Notes: generated by a model not told the origin, from the sequence alone. Shown: positions 52,837 to 62,287, counted from the first letter of the stretch. The stretch is 64,000 nucleotides of DNA from Kaistia sp. 32K (GCF_016629525.1 NZ_AP024269.1:1674001-1738000), one strand, 5' to 3'. Numbers and translations: made by a program.

Positions 52837-53859
52837 ATGGTATTCGGCAAGCGCACACCGGCAATTCTCGCGATGATTGGTATCGCGACGGCGATGAGCT
52901 TCGCTGCATTCGATGACGCCGAAGCGCGTCGCGGCGGCAGTTTTGGCAGCCGTGGCGGCAGGACGTTCCAGTCCGCCCCGACAACCCCGACGGCGCCCAC
53001 CGCGACGCAGCCGATCCAGCGCTCGATGACGCAGCCGGGCCAGGCGACGAACGCCGCCGCGCGTCCCGCGCAGCAGGCGGCGCGTCCGGGCTTCTTCGGC
53101 GGCCTCGGCGGCTCCATCCTGGGTGGCCTGATGCTGGGCGGCCTGATCGGCATGCTGATGGGCAACGGCCTCGGCGGCATGGCCGGCGCCTTCGGCTTCA
53201 TCCTGCAGATCGCGCTTCTCGCGATTGCCGGCATGTTCCTTTTCCGCTTCTTCGCCAACCGCAACCGGTCGCAGACGGCGGGCGCCGCTCCGGCCGGCAT
53301 GCCGCGCGGCATGATGCCCGACGCTCCGGCTGAGGCGCAGTCGAACGCGGCGCCGCGTAGCGGCCTCGGCAATCTCGGCGGCTTGGGGGCGGGTCTTGGC
53401 GGCTTCGGCGGCGCCCAGAAGGCGCGCCCGGCCAACGCCATGAACGCCAATGACGAGATCGGCGTCACCGGCCAGGATCTCGACACCTTCCAGAAGCTGC
53501 TGGACGAGGTGCAGGGCGCCTTCGGCCGCGAGGACTATGCGGGCCTGCGCGAGCGCACGACGCCGGAGGTCATGTCGTATCTCTCGGAAGAGCTGAGCCA
53601 GAACGCCACGAAGGGCCAGCGCAACGACGTCACCGACATCACGCTGCTGCAGGGCGACCTGGCCGAGGCATGGAACGAGGGCGACACCGACTACGCCACG
53701 GTCGCCATGCGCTACGAAAGCCGCGACGTGATGCGCGACCGGGCGACCGGCGCCCTGATCTCGGGCGACGCCGGCGCGCTGACGGAGACGACCGAGCTCT
53801 GGACCTTCGCCCGCAAGGATGGCGGTCCCTGGAAGGTTTCCGCCATCCAGGAAACCTGA
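52837..53859 (+). CDS. Tim44-like domain protein with Gly-rich N terminus
   Basis: 340 residues. A signal/anchor segment (PAILAMIGIATAMSFAAFDDAEA) is followed by an Arg/Gly/Ser-rich then Pro/Thr/Ala region, a glycine-rich hydrophobic stretch (about 88-130, GGLGGSILGGLMLGGLIGM then FILQIALLAIAGMFLFRFF) and a C-terminal Tim44-like domain (about 215-340, DLDTFQKLLDEVQGAFGREDY...). Such exported or membrane-anchored Tim44-domain proteins are common in alphaproteobacteria and related to the mitochondrial import motor subunit Tim44; function in bacteria unclear. Followed by a strong terminator. Confidence 0.85.
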   Translation: MVFGKRTPAILAMIGIATAMSFAAFDDAEARRGGSFGSRGGRTFQSAPTTPTAPTATQPIQRSMTQPGQATNAAARPAQQAARPGFFGGLGGSILGGLMLGGLIGMLMGNGLGGMAGAFGFILQIALLAIAGMFLFRFFANRNRSQTAGAAPAGMPRGMMPDAPAEAQSNAAPRSGLGNLGGLGAGLGGFGGAQKARPANAMNANDEIGVTGQDLDTFQKLLDEVQGAFGREDYAGLRERTTPEVMSYLSEELSQNATKGQRNDVTDITLLQGDLAEAWNEGDTDYATVAMRYESRDVMRDRATGALISGDAGALTETTELWTFARKDGGPWKVSAIQET

Positions 53860-53887
53860 TCGATCTTGTGATCTCGTGGTAATGCGT

Positions 53888-53925
53888 GGCGGGTCCGGTT
53901 AGTCTCCGGGCCCGCCATTTTTATT
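53888..53925 (+). terminator. Rho-independent terminator of the Tim44-like gene
   Basis: Stem 53888-53898 / 53906-53916 (11 bp with one T-G pair) then ATTTTTATT. About 30 bases after the stop codon. Confidence 0.88.
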
Positions 53926-53950
53926 GGCCCCTTTGCCAATGGTTCGTTCG

Positions 53951-54661
53951 ATGTCGTCTCACAGCCCAACCCTCACCGCCATCGGCTTCGACGCCGACGA
54001 TACGCTCTGGCAGAACGAGCAGTTCTACCGGCTGACGGAGCAGCGCTTCATCGACCTCCTGTCGGAACACGCCGACAGGGCCGATATCGCCCGCCGCCTC
54101 CAAGAGGCGGAGCGGCGCAACCTCAAGCTCTACGGCTTCGGCATCAAGGGCTTCACGCTGTCGATGGTCGAGACGGCGATCGAGCTGACGGGAGGCCGAA
54201 TTCCGGCCGGCGCCATCAGCGAGATTCTCGCCGCCGGCCGCGACATGCTGGTCCATCCGGTCGAGACGCTGCCGCATGTGCGCGAGACGCTGGAGCAGCT
54301 CGCCGGCAATTACCGACTGATCCTGATCACCAAAGGCGACCTGTTCGACCAGGAGCGCAAGCTCGCCGCTTCCGGCCTCGGCGAGCTGTTCGACGCCGTC
54401 GAGATCGTCAGCGACAAGAACGCCGCGACCTACCACCGGATCTTCAGCCGCCATGCCGACGGCCCGGCGCAGAGCATGATGGTCGGCAATTCGCTGAAGT
54501 CCGACGTCGTGCCGGCGATCGAGGCGGGAAGCTGGGGCGTCTATGTCCCGCACGACCTGACCTGGTCGTTCGAGCATGTCGAGCCGCCGGTCGGCGCCCC
54601 GCGTTTCCGCGAGGTGCCGCATCTGGGCGAACTGCTGGCGCTTCTCGCCAAGCTCGGCTGA
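53951..54661 (+). CDS. HAD superfamily hydrolase
   Basis: 236 residues from ATG 53951. Motif I GFDADDTLW supplies Asp14 and Asp16, motif II LILITKGDLFDQERK the Thr and Lys, and MVGNSLKSDVVPAIEAGSWG is motif IV. A cap domain lies between I and II. A phosphatase of unknown substrate, of the YjjG/2-haloacid-dehalogenase-like type. In-frame ATG 53939 and TTG 53924 also exist; the latter lies inside the preceding terminator's T-run, so it is unlikely. Confidence 0.87.
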   Translation: MSSHSPTLTAIGFDADDTLWQNEQFYRLTEQRFIDLLSEHADRADIARRLQEAERRNLKLYGFGIKGFTLSMVETAIELTGGRIPAGAISEILAAGRDMLVHPVETLPHVRETLEQLAGNYRLILITKGDLFDQERKLAASGLGELFDAVEIVSDKNAATYHRIFSRHADGPAQSMMVGNSLKSDVVPAIEAGSWGVYVPHDLTWSFEHVEPPVGAPRFREVPHLGELLALLAKLG

Positions 54662-54665
54662 GGCA

Positions 54666-54703
54666 AGAAAAAGGGGACGATGCCGAAGCGGCCTCGTCCC
54701 CCT
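54666..54703 (-). terminator. Terminator between the HAD gene and the convergent DUF1254 gene
   Basis: Stem GGGGACGA (54673-54680) with TCGTCCCC (54694-54701). Read on the minus strand it is followed by CTTTTTCTT, so it mainly ends the DUF1254 transcript, whose coding region stops at 54723; it may serve both strands. Confidence 0.8.
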
Positions 54704-54722
54704 TGGCACTATCGGTTCCGGC

Positions 54723-56213
54723 CTATTGCGGCAGGGCGGCCGTCGCTTCGGCCTGCTTGACGGCGGGCGGGTTCCAGCGGCCCGTCAGCGCCGCGCTTTG
54801 CGGGGCGTAGAGGCGCATGGTCAGGTTGAACGGCCCCTTCGGCGCCGGCAGCCAGTTCGCCTCCTTGTCCTTGCCGGGGCTCTCGTTCTGGAAATAGAGG
54901 TCCAGCGAGCCGTCGGCGTTCTTGACGAAGGGCATCCAGCTCGACACCGCGAAGCGGTTGAGCGGGTTGGCGACCTGGAAGCCATCCGGGTCATAGAGCG
55001 TGACGGACCAGAAAGCGTCGACCGGCGGCAGTTCGTTCGCCTCGAAATGCAGGACGTACTCGTTCTGGCCGGTGAGCGGCTTGCCGGTGGAATCGCCGAG
55101 ATTGAGCGGATAGATCGCGTCCTCCGGCAGATTGGCGCCGAGACCGAGCTGCGCGACGATGGCGCGTTTCAGGTAGTAGTTGCCGTAGACGCCCATGGTG
55201 GTGGTGTTCATCGACCAGCCGTTGGTGACGTCGGCGAGCGTCTTGACCTTCCACGCCATCAGCTTCCGCCCTTCGGCTGGCGCCGCCTTGAGCGCCGCCT
55301 GCACATCGGCCGGAAGCTTGTCGAAGGCGAGGCTCTTGCCCGGCACGATGCCGAGCCGCGTCATCTGGGCGATGATGGGCTGGTCGGTGATGTGCGGCGG
55401 ATGCAACTTCAGGAGCTCGGCCGCTTTGGTGAAGTACGCGTCGGCCGTCATGCCGTCGACGGCGAGCTTGGGCGGCGTCTTCATGTCGATCGCGGGATCG
55501 ATCTTTGCGACCGGAGGCTTGGCGTCCTTGCCCCATTCGGACAGCGGCACGATCGTGTATCCGGCCTGGATCTTGTGCACGGCGTCATAGTCGGCGGGGC
55601 CGTCGGTCTTGGTGCGGCCGATGATCCAGACATAAGGCGTCGGCGCCTCGATCCGGCTGGTGCCCTCGGGCAGCTTGAACTCCTCGCGCCAGCGATCCCG
55701 GAGGTCGGGGCGCCAGCCGGGCGGCGTAACCAGGTAGTTGGCGGCGGTGGTTCCGGTCGTGCGCCAGCCCGGCGAGGCGAAGACATCGCTCCACATGTCG
55801 AGCATCGGCAGCAGGAAGTAGCGGCCCTTGGTGTCCGGGCTGGAGACGACCATCGGCTCCTTGGTCAGGTCGAGCCACCCGCTGGAATAGAGCGTGTCGA
55901 AATTCGGCCGCACGACGACCTTGAAGTCGGCCGGCGGGAACTCCGGTATATTGCTGAACATGTTCATCGGGCCGCGGCCGAGCTCCTTGCCCGCCGCGAT
56001 GTTGGTGCTCTGCTCCCGCGTGAGCTCCATGGTCAGCAGCGGGTAGAAATAGAGATAGGCGTCGACGGCGATGGCCTGCGCCTGTTCCTTGGTCAGCGGC
56101 TGCGCCGCGTGCTCCTTGTTCTGCGGCTGCGCCGCCTGTGCCAAGGGCGTGACGGCGGCTGTCAACGCAGCCGCCCCCAAGGCGGCTGCGATCCATGTCA
56201 TTCGCATGATCAT
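54723..56213 (-). CDS. DUF1254/DUF1214 domain exported protein
   Basis: 496 residues from ATG 56213 with a Sec signal peptide (TWIAAALGAAALTAAVTPLAQA). Both DUF1254 (N-terminal half, ITDQPIIA..-containing) and DUF1214 (C-terminal half, FWSVTLYDPDGFQVANP then LYFQNESPGKDKEANWLPAP) modules are seen, a combination of unknown function found in many soil bacteria, sometimes next to phenol- or dehalogenation-type genes. Other ATGs at 56207 and 56201 are possible; the first follows GGGGAAAGC. Monocistronic and followed by a terminator. Confidence 0.88.
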   Translation of the reverse strand: MIMRMTWIAAALGAAALTAAVTPLAQAAQPQNKEHAAQPLTKEQAQAIAVDAYLYFYPLLTMELTREQSTNIAAGKELGRGPMNMFSNIPEFPPADFKVVVRPNFDTLYSSGWLDLTKEPMVVSSPDTKGRYFLLPMLDMWSDVFASPGWRTTGTTAANYLVTPPGWRPDLRDRWREEFKLPEGTSRIEAPTPYVWIIGRTKTDGPADYDAVHKIQAGYTIVPLSEWGKDAKPPVAKIDPAIDMKTPPKLAVDGMTADAYFTKAAELLKLHPPHITDQPIIAQMTRLGIVPGKSLAFDKLPADVQAALKAAPAEGRKLMAWKVKTLADVTNGWSMNTTTMGVYGNYYLKRAIVAQLGLGANLPEDAIYPLNLGDSTGKPLTGQNEYVLHFEANELPPVDAFWSVTLYDPDGFQVANPLNRFAVSSWMPFVKNADGSLDLYFQNESPGKDKEANWLPAPKGPFNLTMRLYAPQSAALTGRWNPPAVKQAEATAALPQ

Positions 56214-56518
56214 GCCTGCTTTCCCCGCGCGCGGCGGACCGTGGGTTGAAGTTTTCGGCGATATGTATCTATGAGAATGCTTTGGCTTCCGTCGAGTCAA
56301 TTAGGATTGTTTTCGTTTTTGCTTCGCGAAATATCATGACGGTAAGCATGGCTGATGAGCAGGCAGTTATTGCATCGATGCAAAAAGACTAGATCGTGGC
56401 ATAGCCGGCGATCTTGCTTGCTGTCGGACCCCGGAACGAAACCCGCAACTGGAACTTGTTCCGGAGATCGGCCGGCGCCGGCCGATGGAACGCCAGCGGC
56501 TGAAAAGGGGAGGCGACC
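56214..56518. other. 305-base gap between the DUF1254 and VOC genes
   Basis: Divergent promoter region; no gene or repeat seen. It contains the most A+T-rich stretch in this part of the window (about 56270-56345), fitting promoters for both genes, but I could not fix a -35/-10 pair with confidence. Confidence 0.4.
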
Positions 56519-56956
56519 ATGGCCCGCGTCGTCGGCATCGATCATCTCGTCATCCGGGTCGGGGATTTCGCCCGGTCGAAAAGCTTCTATGGCGACCTGT
56601 TCGCGTTTCTCGGGTTCGAGGTCCTTGGCGACTATGGCGACACGATCGGCTGGACCAACGGCAAGACGCGTTTCTGGATCAGCGAGGCCGACGCGGCGGG
56701 GAAGAAGCACCCATACCGGCTCGGCGACATCGGCTTCCACCACTATGCGTTCGAGCTCCGCAGCCGGAAGGATGTCGACGATCTCCAGGCCTATCTCGAG
56801 CGCGAGGGCATACCCATCGTCGATCCGGCGGCGGAGTATTATGATGACTACTACGCCGTCTATTTCCTGGATCCGGACGGACTGAAGTTCGAGGCCATGA
56901 AATATGGCGAGCGCGGCGCTGGAAAGGCCAAGCCGTCGGCGGGGACTACCGGCTGA
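56519..56956 (+). CDS. VOC (glyoxalase/bleomycin-resistance fold) family protein
   Basis: 145 residues, two beta-alpha-beta-beta-beta units. The first metal ligand is His in GIDHLVIRV, the second in GFHHYAFEL, and the last Glu in DPDGLKFEAMKY, consistent with a divalent-metal site. Could be a dioxygenase, glyoxalase or fosfomycin-type enzyme; no more can be said. GGGGAGG precedes ATG. Followed after 14 bases by the OGFr-domain gene, so probably co-transcribed. Confidence 0.88.
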   Translation: MARVVGIDHLVIRVGDFARSKSFYGDLFAFLGFEVLGDYGDTIGWTNGKTRFWISEADAAGKKHPYRLGDIGFHHYAFELRSRKDVDDLQAYLEREGIPIVDPAAEYYDDYYAVYFLDPDGLKFEAMKYGERGAGKAKPSAGTTG

Positions 56957-56970
56957 GACAGGTTTGAGAC

Positions 56971-57510
56971 ATGACGAACCAGGAACTGGATACGTCGATC
57001 CTGCACTTCTTTGCCGGCATGGGCACCGATGATCGCGGCCGCACGCTGACCGGGATTCTCGCCTGGGACGACGATCGCCTCGAGCAGGTGCACGACTACA
57101 TCCAATGGCTCTTTCCGCTGCCGGAGCCGAGCGCCTTCAACCCCGGCGCGCCGCTGCTGACGGCGGCCGACATCGAAGCCTTCCAGACGCATGCGGCGCT
57201 GCGCTCGGCCTTGCGGGCCGCCTTCGTGCGGTTGCTCGCCTTCTATGGTTTTGCGTTCGTGCCGGGCGCCGAGGGGGCTAGAGTGGCCCGCGCCGCGACG
57301 TTCCCGGCGCGCTCGCGCAGCTGGCTCGCGCCGCGCAACCACAATTTCCTGCGCATCAGCCGCATCCTGCGCGCGCTGACGCTGCTGGGGCTGGCGGAGG
57401 AGGCGGGTGCCTTCCTGGCGGCGCTGGAGGCGGTCCATGCAGAGCATGCCGCTATCATCGGCGAGACCACGCTCGGCTACTGGCGCGCGGCGGCCGGGCA
57501 GGGCGGCTGA
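56971..57510 (+). CDS. Opioid growth factor receptor (OGFr)-conserved-region protein
   Basis: 179 residues. The segment LEQVHDYIQWLFPLPEPSAF is a clear match in character to the OGFr_N conserved region (the eukaryotic receptor has a related HDYIQWLFP stretch), followed by helical segments rich in Ala/Arg and the LAPRNHNFLRISRILRALTLLG run. Bacterial homologues exist and are of unknown function; they are not opioid receptors. No signal peptide or membrane helix. Probably co-transcribed with the VOC gene. Confidence 0.78.
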   Translation: MTNQELDTSILHFFAGMGTDDRGRTLTGILAWDDDRLEQVHDYIQWLFPLPEPSAFNPGAPLLTAADIEAFQTHAALRSALRAAFVRLLAFYGFAFVPGAEGARVARAATFPARSRSWLAPRNHNFLRISRILRALTLLGLAEEAGAFLAALEAVHAEHAAIIGETTLGYWRAAAGQGG

Positions 57511-57556
57511 ACCGCGCCGCCATAACGCGAACCCGTCCGCTTCGCTCGAACAGGCT

Positions 57557-59557
57557 CTAGTCGCCGTTTTCGTGGAAGAAGTCGTAGATCGTCCTGGCCA
57601 TCTGTTCCGAGATGCCCGGCACGCCGATCAGGTCCGGGACGCTGGCGCGGCTCACCGCCTTGGCGGTGCCGAAATGGGCGAGCAGGGCGCGCTTGCGCGT
57701 CGGGCCGATGCCGTCGATCTCGTCCAGCGGGCTCTTGGTCAGTGCCGCCTTGCGCTTGGCGCGATGCGTGCCGATGGCGAAGCGGTGCGCCTCGTCACGC
57801 AGGCGCTGGACGAAATAGAGCACGGGGTCGCGCGGCTGCAGCATGAAGCCCTCGCGGCCCGGAATGAAGAATTTTTCGCGCCCCGCGTCGCGGTCCGGTC
57901 CCTTGGCGATGCCGACGAGCGGCACCTGATCCGTCAAACCCAGTCCGTCGATGATCTCGCGCGCGGCGGAGAGCTGTCCTAGGCCGCCGTCGATGAAGAC
58001 GAGATCGGGCCAGGGGCCGAAGCCCTCCTCGTCGCGCGGCGCCGCGTCGCGCGAGCCGTGCTCCTTGACGAGCCGCGAAAAGCGCCGCGTCAGCACTTCC
58101 TTCATCATGCCGAAATCGTCGCCCGGGGTGATCTCCTCGGAGCGGATGTTGAACTTGCGGTACTGGTTCTTCACGAAGCCATTCGGCCCGGCGACGATCA
58201 TGCCGCCGACGGCGTTGGTGCCCATGATGTGGCTGTTGTCGTAGACCTCGATCCGGCGCGGCGGGGCCTCCAGCGCGAAGGTTTCGCCGACGCCGTCGAG
58301 CAGCCGGGCCTGGCTGGCGGTTTCGGCCAGGTTGCGGCCGAGCGCCTCGCGGGCGTTGAGCAGGGCGTGGTCGACCAGATCCTTCTTCTCGCCGCGCTTC
58401 GGCACGGCAATCTCGACCTTGTGGCCGGCATGCTCGCTGAGCGCCTCGGCGATCAGGTCCATCTCCTCCACTTCGTGGCTGAGCAGGATCAGGCGCGGGC
58501 AGGGCTTGTCCTCGTAGAACTGCGCCAGGAAGGCGCCGAGGATCTCGGCCGCGTCGAGGCTCTTGTCGGCGCGCGGGTAGAAGGCGTGGTTGCCCCAGTT
58601 CTGGCCGGTGCGGAAGAAGAACACCTGCACGCAGCTCTGCCCGCCTTCCTGATGCACGGCGAGCACGTCGGCTTCGTCGACGGTCTGCGGGTTGATGCCC
58701 TGATGCGACTGGACATGCGAGAGCGCGGCGATGCGGTCGCGATAGATGGCGGCGCGCTCGAAATCGAGATCGGCGCTCGCTTCGCCCATGGCGCGGGCAA
58801 GGTCTTGCTTGATGGCCGACGACTTGCCGGTCAGGAACCCCTTCGCCTCGCGCACCAGCTCGGCATAGTCGTCGAGCGCGATCTCGCCGGTGCAGGGAGC
58901 CGAGCAGCGCTTGATCTGGAACAAGAGGCAGGGGCGCGTCCGGCTCTCATAGACGCTGTCGGTGCAGGTGCGGATCAGGAAGGCGCGCTGCATCGCGTTC
59001 ATCGTGCTGCCGACGGCGCCGGCGGAGGCGAACGGGCCGTAATAGTCGCCCTTGCGCGTCCGCGCGCCGCGATGCTTGACCAGCTGCGGCGCCTCGTGGT
59101 CGCCGGTGATGAGAATGTAGGGAAACGATTTATCGTCGCGCAGAAGCACGTTGAAGCGCGGCCGCAGCCGCTTGATCAGATTGGCTTCGAGCAGCAGCGC
59201 TTCCGTCTCGGTCCGCGTCGTGACGAACTCCATCGTCGCGGTCTGCTGGATCATCCGGATGATGCGGTTCGACTGCATCCCGATGCGCGTGTAGCTGGTC
59301 ACGCGCTTCTTCAGATTGCGCGCTTTGCCGACATAGAGGACGTTGCCGCCCTGGTCGAACATCCGGTAGACGCCCGGCGCGTTCGGCAGGCGCTTGACGA
59401 AATCGGCGATGACGCGGGCGCCCTGGCCGCGCGGCACGAGTTCGCCGCCCGCCTCGAAGGCGGTTTCCGTCTCGGCTTCTGCCTCGGGCGCCGGCGAGGT
59501 CGCGCTGACGTCGGCTTCGATCTCGGGCTTGTCGTTCTCGGCTGGTGTGGTGTTCAC
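57557..59557 (-). CDS. uvrC: UvrABC excinuclease subunit C
   Basis: Makes both incisions in nucleotide excision repair. 666 residues: an acidic, Ala/Glu-rich N-terminal extension (about 1-45), the GIY-YIG nuclease ([20 protein letters not shown]), the cysteine-rich region, the UVR motif that binds UvrB, the RNase H-like endonuclease domain with [17 protein letters not shown] acidic residues, and C-terminal helix-hairpin-helices ([20 protein letters not shown]). Start is GTG 59557 overlapping the TGA of the upstream SDR gene by four bases. The N-terminal extension is longer than in E. coli UvrC. Confidence 0.95.
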   Translation of the reverse strand: MNTTPAENDKPEIEADVSATSPAPEAEAETETAFEAGGELVPRGQGARVIADFVKRLPNAPGVYRMFDQGGNVLYVGKARNLKKRVTSYTRIGMQSNRIIRMIQQTATMEFVTTRTETEALLLEANLIKRLRPRFNVLLRDDKSFPYILITGDHEAPQLVKHRGARTRKGDYYGPFASAGAVGSTMNAMQRAFLIRTCTDSVYESRTRPCLLFQIKRCSAPCTGEIALDDYAELVREAKGFLTGKSSAIKQDLARAMGEASADLDFERAAIYRDRIAALSHVQSHQGINPQTVDEADVLAVHQEGGQSCVQVFFFRTGQNWGNHAFYPRADKSLDAAEILGAFLAQFYEDKPCPRLILLSHEVEEMDLIAEALSEHAGHKVEIAVPKRGEKKDLVDHALLNAREALGRNLAETASQARLLDGVGETFALEAPPRRIEVYDNSHIMGTNAVGGMIVAGPNGFVKNQYRKFNIRSEEITPGDDFGMMKEVLTRRFSRLVKEHGSRDAAPRDEEGFGPWPDLVFIDGGLGQLSAAREIIDGLGLTDQVPLVGIAKGPDRDAGREKFFIPGREGFMLQPRDPVLYFVQRLRDEAHRFAIGTHRAKRKAALTKSPLDEIDGIGPTRKRALLAHFGTAKAVSRASVPDLIGVPGISEQMARTIYDFFHENGD

Positions 59558-60318
59558 TCGTTGATGCCTACGATATCGGGCGTTTCCCAGGCAAGATGCT
59601 GCCCGCCATCGAGCGCGATCATCTGGCCGGTGATGGAGCGCGTCTCATAAAGATATCGGATCGTGCGCCCGAATTCGCCAAGCTCCGGACCATGTTTCAA
59701 GAGCACGGCCTCGGCCTGCTTCTGGAATTCGGCCGGATCCTGGCGCGGCGAGGGCAGTGTCGGCCCCGGCCCGATCGCGTTGACGCGGATGCGCGGCGCC
59801 AGGGCCTGGGCAAGCGTCCGTGTCGCCGTCAGGAGGCCCGACTTCGACAATTGGTAAGATAGGAATTGCGGCGTGGTTTTCCAGGCGCGCTGGTCGACCA
59901 TGTTGACCACGAGCCCCTCGCGATCGGCGGGGAGCTGGGCGGCGAAGGCATCCGCCAGGAAGACGGGCGCGGCGAGGTTGACGGTCGACTGGCGCTGGAA
60001 CCGCTCCACGTCGAGGTCGCCGATCCCGTCCGCCTCGAAGATCGAGGCATTGTTGACGAGGAGCGTCAGCGGGCCGAGGGCTGCCGCGGCGAGGCCGGGC
60101 AGGGCGCGCGCGGCGTCGAGATCGGCGAGATCCGCCGTCACGACGGCGGCGCGTCCGCCTTGGGCGCGGATGCGGCCGGCGAGCTCGTCGGCATCGCCGA
60201 CCGAGTTCCGGCAATGGATCGCGACGGCGAAGCCGTTTTTCGCCAGGTCCTCGACGATGGCGCGGCCGATCCGCCGCGCGCCGCCGGTCACCAGCGCAAT
60301 GCCTTTTTCGTCTGCCAT
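59554..60318 (-). CDS. SDR family oxidoreductase (pteridine-reductase-like)
   Basis: 254 residues from ATG 60318. Cofactor motif [20 protein letters not shown], and the active-site region [25 protein letters not shown] (Asp in place of the usual Ser, Tyr and Lys present), features of the pteridine-reductase/FolM-like SDR branch. It precedes and overlaps uvrC (GTGA), the usual Rhizobiales order. The start could be affected by upstream frame extension to 60372, which lacks homology. Confidence 0.87.
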   Translation of the reverse strand: MADEKGIALVTGGARRIGRAIVEDLAKNGFAVAIHCRNSVGDADELAGRIRAQGGRAAVVTADLADLDAARALPGLAAAALGPLTLLVNNASIFEADGIGDLDVERFQRQSTVNLAAPVFLADAFAAQLPADREGLVVNMVDQRAWKTTPQFLSYQLSKSGLLTATRTLAQALAPRIRVNAIGPGPTLPSPRQDPAEFQKQAEAVLLKHGPELGEFGRTIRYLYETRSITGQMIALDGGQHLAWETPDIVGINE

Positions 60319-60657
60319 CGTCTTGTCGCCTGTCCGAATCTGTCGCGCCCGGAAGATAAGGCCGCCCGGCATTTTCGGTAAGCCTTCATTAGGCTTGGTT
60401 AAATGTGGTCAACACCTGCGTTGGCAATGTGACGTGTAGGCCCGCACACATCGGGTTGCATCGATAAAATTTGAATAAAAACAACCGGTTGATGCGGTTG
60501 TGTTGGATTTTTGCAACCCGCCTCGAATGCCGCGAACATGCCTTATTTCCTGTCCGGTTCCGCCGCATTCGGCCGCATAATTTAGACCATCGGATCGGGG
60601 GAGAAATCGGCCCCCGGATCAAGTTTGATTTTCAGTTTAGTACGCATGGAGACCAAG
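60319..60657. other. 339-base gap upstream of the outer membrane protein gene
   Basis: Between the leftward SDR gene and the rightward outer membrane protein gene. No gene is seen. It contains a perfect small palindrome AAGCCT-tcatt-AGGCTT (60380-60385 / 60391-60396), an A+T-rich stretch at about 60460-60500 and a CATAAT -10-like box at 60576-60581 but without a good -35. A long 5' leader with strong promoter would be expected for an abundant porin-like protein. Confidence 0.45.
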
Positions 60658-61314
60658 ATGCTGCGTATCCGCACCCTCTCCCTGAGCGCCATGGCGCTTG
60701 CTCTGTCGGCTGCCCCGGTTCTGGCTGCGGATCTGACCTACGAGCCGGCTCCGGCCCCGATCTCGACGTCGTCGCAGGCCTTCAGCTGGACCGGCCCGTA
60801 TGTCGGCGCCACCGTCGGCTATGGCTGGTCGTCGACCGACGCGTCGTCGCAGAACGCCTTCGGCAGCATCAACGGCAACGGCTTCAAGGGCGGCCTCTAC
60901 GCCGGTTACAACTTCGACCTCGGCAACCAGTGGGTTGTCGGCGCGGAAGTCGACGCCAACCTCGATGACGTCAGCGGCTCGAGCGCTCGCGGCGACGTCC
61001 GTCAGCGTTGGGATTCGACCGCACGGGCTCGCGTCGGCTACGCCTTCGACCGTTACCTCGCTTACGGCACGGGTGGCGCTGCCATCTCCGGCGCCAGCGC
61101 CAACAGCTACAACGGCGCTGCTGACTCCAACACCCACCTGGGCTGGACCGTCGGCGCAGGCGTCGAGGCCCAGGTCGTCGGCAACGTGACCGCCCGCCTC
61201 GAGTACCAGTACGCCGACTACGGCAAGAAGACCTACGACTTCGGCAGCCAGGGTAACTCCGATGTCGACTTCAGCACCAACACGATCCGCGCTGGTGTTG
61301 GCGTCAAGTTCTGA
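60658..61314 (+). CDS. Omp25/RopB-like outer membrane beta-barrel protein
   Basis: 218 residues with a signal peptide ending APVLAAD (cleavage after A), then a short linker DLTYEPAPAPIS and an eight-stranded barrel with alternating aromatic/Gly patterns (WTGPYVGATVGYGWSS, GLYAGYNFDLGNQWVVGAEV, LAYGTGGAAIS, LGWTVGAGVEAQV) ending in the terminal Phe (RAGVGVKF) recognised by BamA. Most abundant surface proteins of Brucella/Rhizobium belong here. Start ATG 60658 follows GGAG; ATG 60646 is less likely. Followed by a strong terminator. Confidence 0.92.
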   Translation: MLRIRTLSLSAMALALSAAPVLAADLTYEPAPAPISTSSQAFSWTGPYVGATVGYGWSSTDASSQNAFGSINGNGFKGGLYAGYNFDLGNQWVVGAEVDANLDDVSGSSARGDVRQRWDSTARARVGYAFDRYLAYGTGGAAISGASANSYNGAADSNTHLGWTVGAGVEAQVVGNVTARLEYQYADYGKKTYDFGSQGNSDVDFSTNTIRAGVGVKF

Positions 61315-61336
61315 TCCAGCCTAACGGCTGAACGAG

Positions 61337-61371
61337 AAACGCCGGCGGGGCAACCCGCCGGCGTTTTTCGT
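61337..61371 (+). terminator. Rho-independent terminator of the outer membrane protein gene
   Basis: Stem 61337-61348 / 61353-61364 (12 bp, loop GCAA) followed by TTTCGTTTC. About 23 bases after the stop. Confidence 0.9.
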
Positions 61372-61419
61372 TTCTAGCGTTCGATCTGTGCGGGGCCGCG
61401 TCGAGCGCGGCCCGCGTCG

Positions 61420-62268
61420 TCACGCGCCGGCGTATTCCGTGCCGGCGAACAGCGCCGCCTGCAGGGCCTGCCAGCTCGCCTGGTCCGGGGCGCACAACAG
61501 GCCGCCGTCGCGATGCGCCGGCTGATAGGCGCTGCCGTCGAAGCGGGCGGAATAGCCGCCGGCCTCCTGGTGGATCAGCCAGCCCGCGACATGGTCCCAG
61601 ACCGTCAGCTTGGCATAGAGTGCGAAGTGGCTGTGGCCGCCGGCCAGCATCCGGTATTCATGCGCGGCGCAGCGATAGCCGGCGGCCGAGCGCGTCGCGG
61701 CGAGGTTGGCGCAGACGCGCGAGCGCAGCGGCTCGGACAGCAGCGACCAGGAGGCGGTGCCGGACATCTCGTCGACGGGCTTCGCCGCCGCCACCTTGAG
61801 GTCGTTGCGGCCGCCGTCCGCCGTTTCCGTCCAGGCGCCTTCACCGCGCACGGCGATCGTCCAGTCGCCGCCGATCGGATCGAGAATGACGCCGCCGACG
61901 GCTTCGCCGCGCACCACCACGCCAGCCATCACGCCGAAGAGCGTCAGCCCCGAGGCGAAGTTCTTGGTGCCGTCGACGGGATCGACGACGAAGGCGAGCT
62001 CGGCGCCGTCGAGCCGGTCGAGCAGCGTCTCGTCGGCCGAGACCGCTTCCTCGCCAATCACCACGGCGCCCGGGAAGGCCTTCGTCAGCTTCGCGGTGAT
62101 CACCTTTTCGGCCGCTTCGTCGGCATCGGTGACGAGGTCCTCCGCCGAGGTCTTCTGGCGGATGGCGCCGGCGGCGAGGCGCCGGAATCGCGGCAGGATT
62201 TCCTGCTCTGCCGCATCATGAAGGATCGCGGCGACGGTGCGGGCGTCGGCGGTAGAGAATGTCATCAT
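61420..62268 (-). CDS. Inositol monophosphatase family protein
   Basis: 282 residues of the IMPase/CysQ/FBPase fold. Metal-binding motifs FVVDPVDGTKNF and the C-terminal VWDHVAGWLI (usual WDxAAG) are present, and the N-terminal TDADEAAEKVI region supplies the other ligand. Hydrolyses a phosphomonoester: histidinol phosphate, inositol phosphate or 3'-phosphoadenosine phosphate are possible. Two ATGs (62268 and 62265) are adjacent. Upstream GST gene ends 20 bases before, on the same strand. Confidence 0.9.
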   Translation of the reverse strand: MMTFSTADARTVAAILHDAAEQEILPRFRRLAAGAIRQKTSAEDLVTDADEAAEKVITAKLTKAFPGAVVIGEEAVSADETLLDRLDGAELAFVVDPVDGTKNFASGLTLFGVMAGVVVRGEAVGGVILDPIGGDWTIAVRGEGAWTETADGGRNDLKVAAAKPVDEMSGTASWSLLSEPLRSRVCANLAATRSAAGYRCAAHEYRMLAGGHSHFALYAKLTVWDHVAGWLIHQEAGGYSARFDGSAYQPAHRDGGLLCAPDQASWQALQAALFAGTEYAGA

Positions 62269-62287
62269 GGTCTCCAGGCTGTGGGGG

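Noticed and set aside
53924..53950. TTG start at 53924 for the HAD gene
   Set aside because: The codon lies inside the terminator's T-run of the previous gene; ATG 53951 (or 53939) is more plausible.
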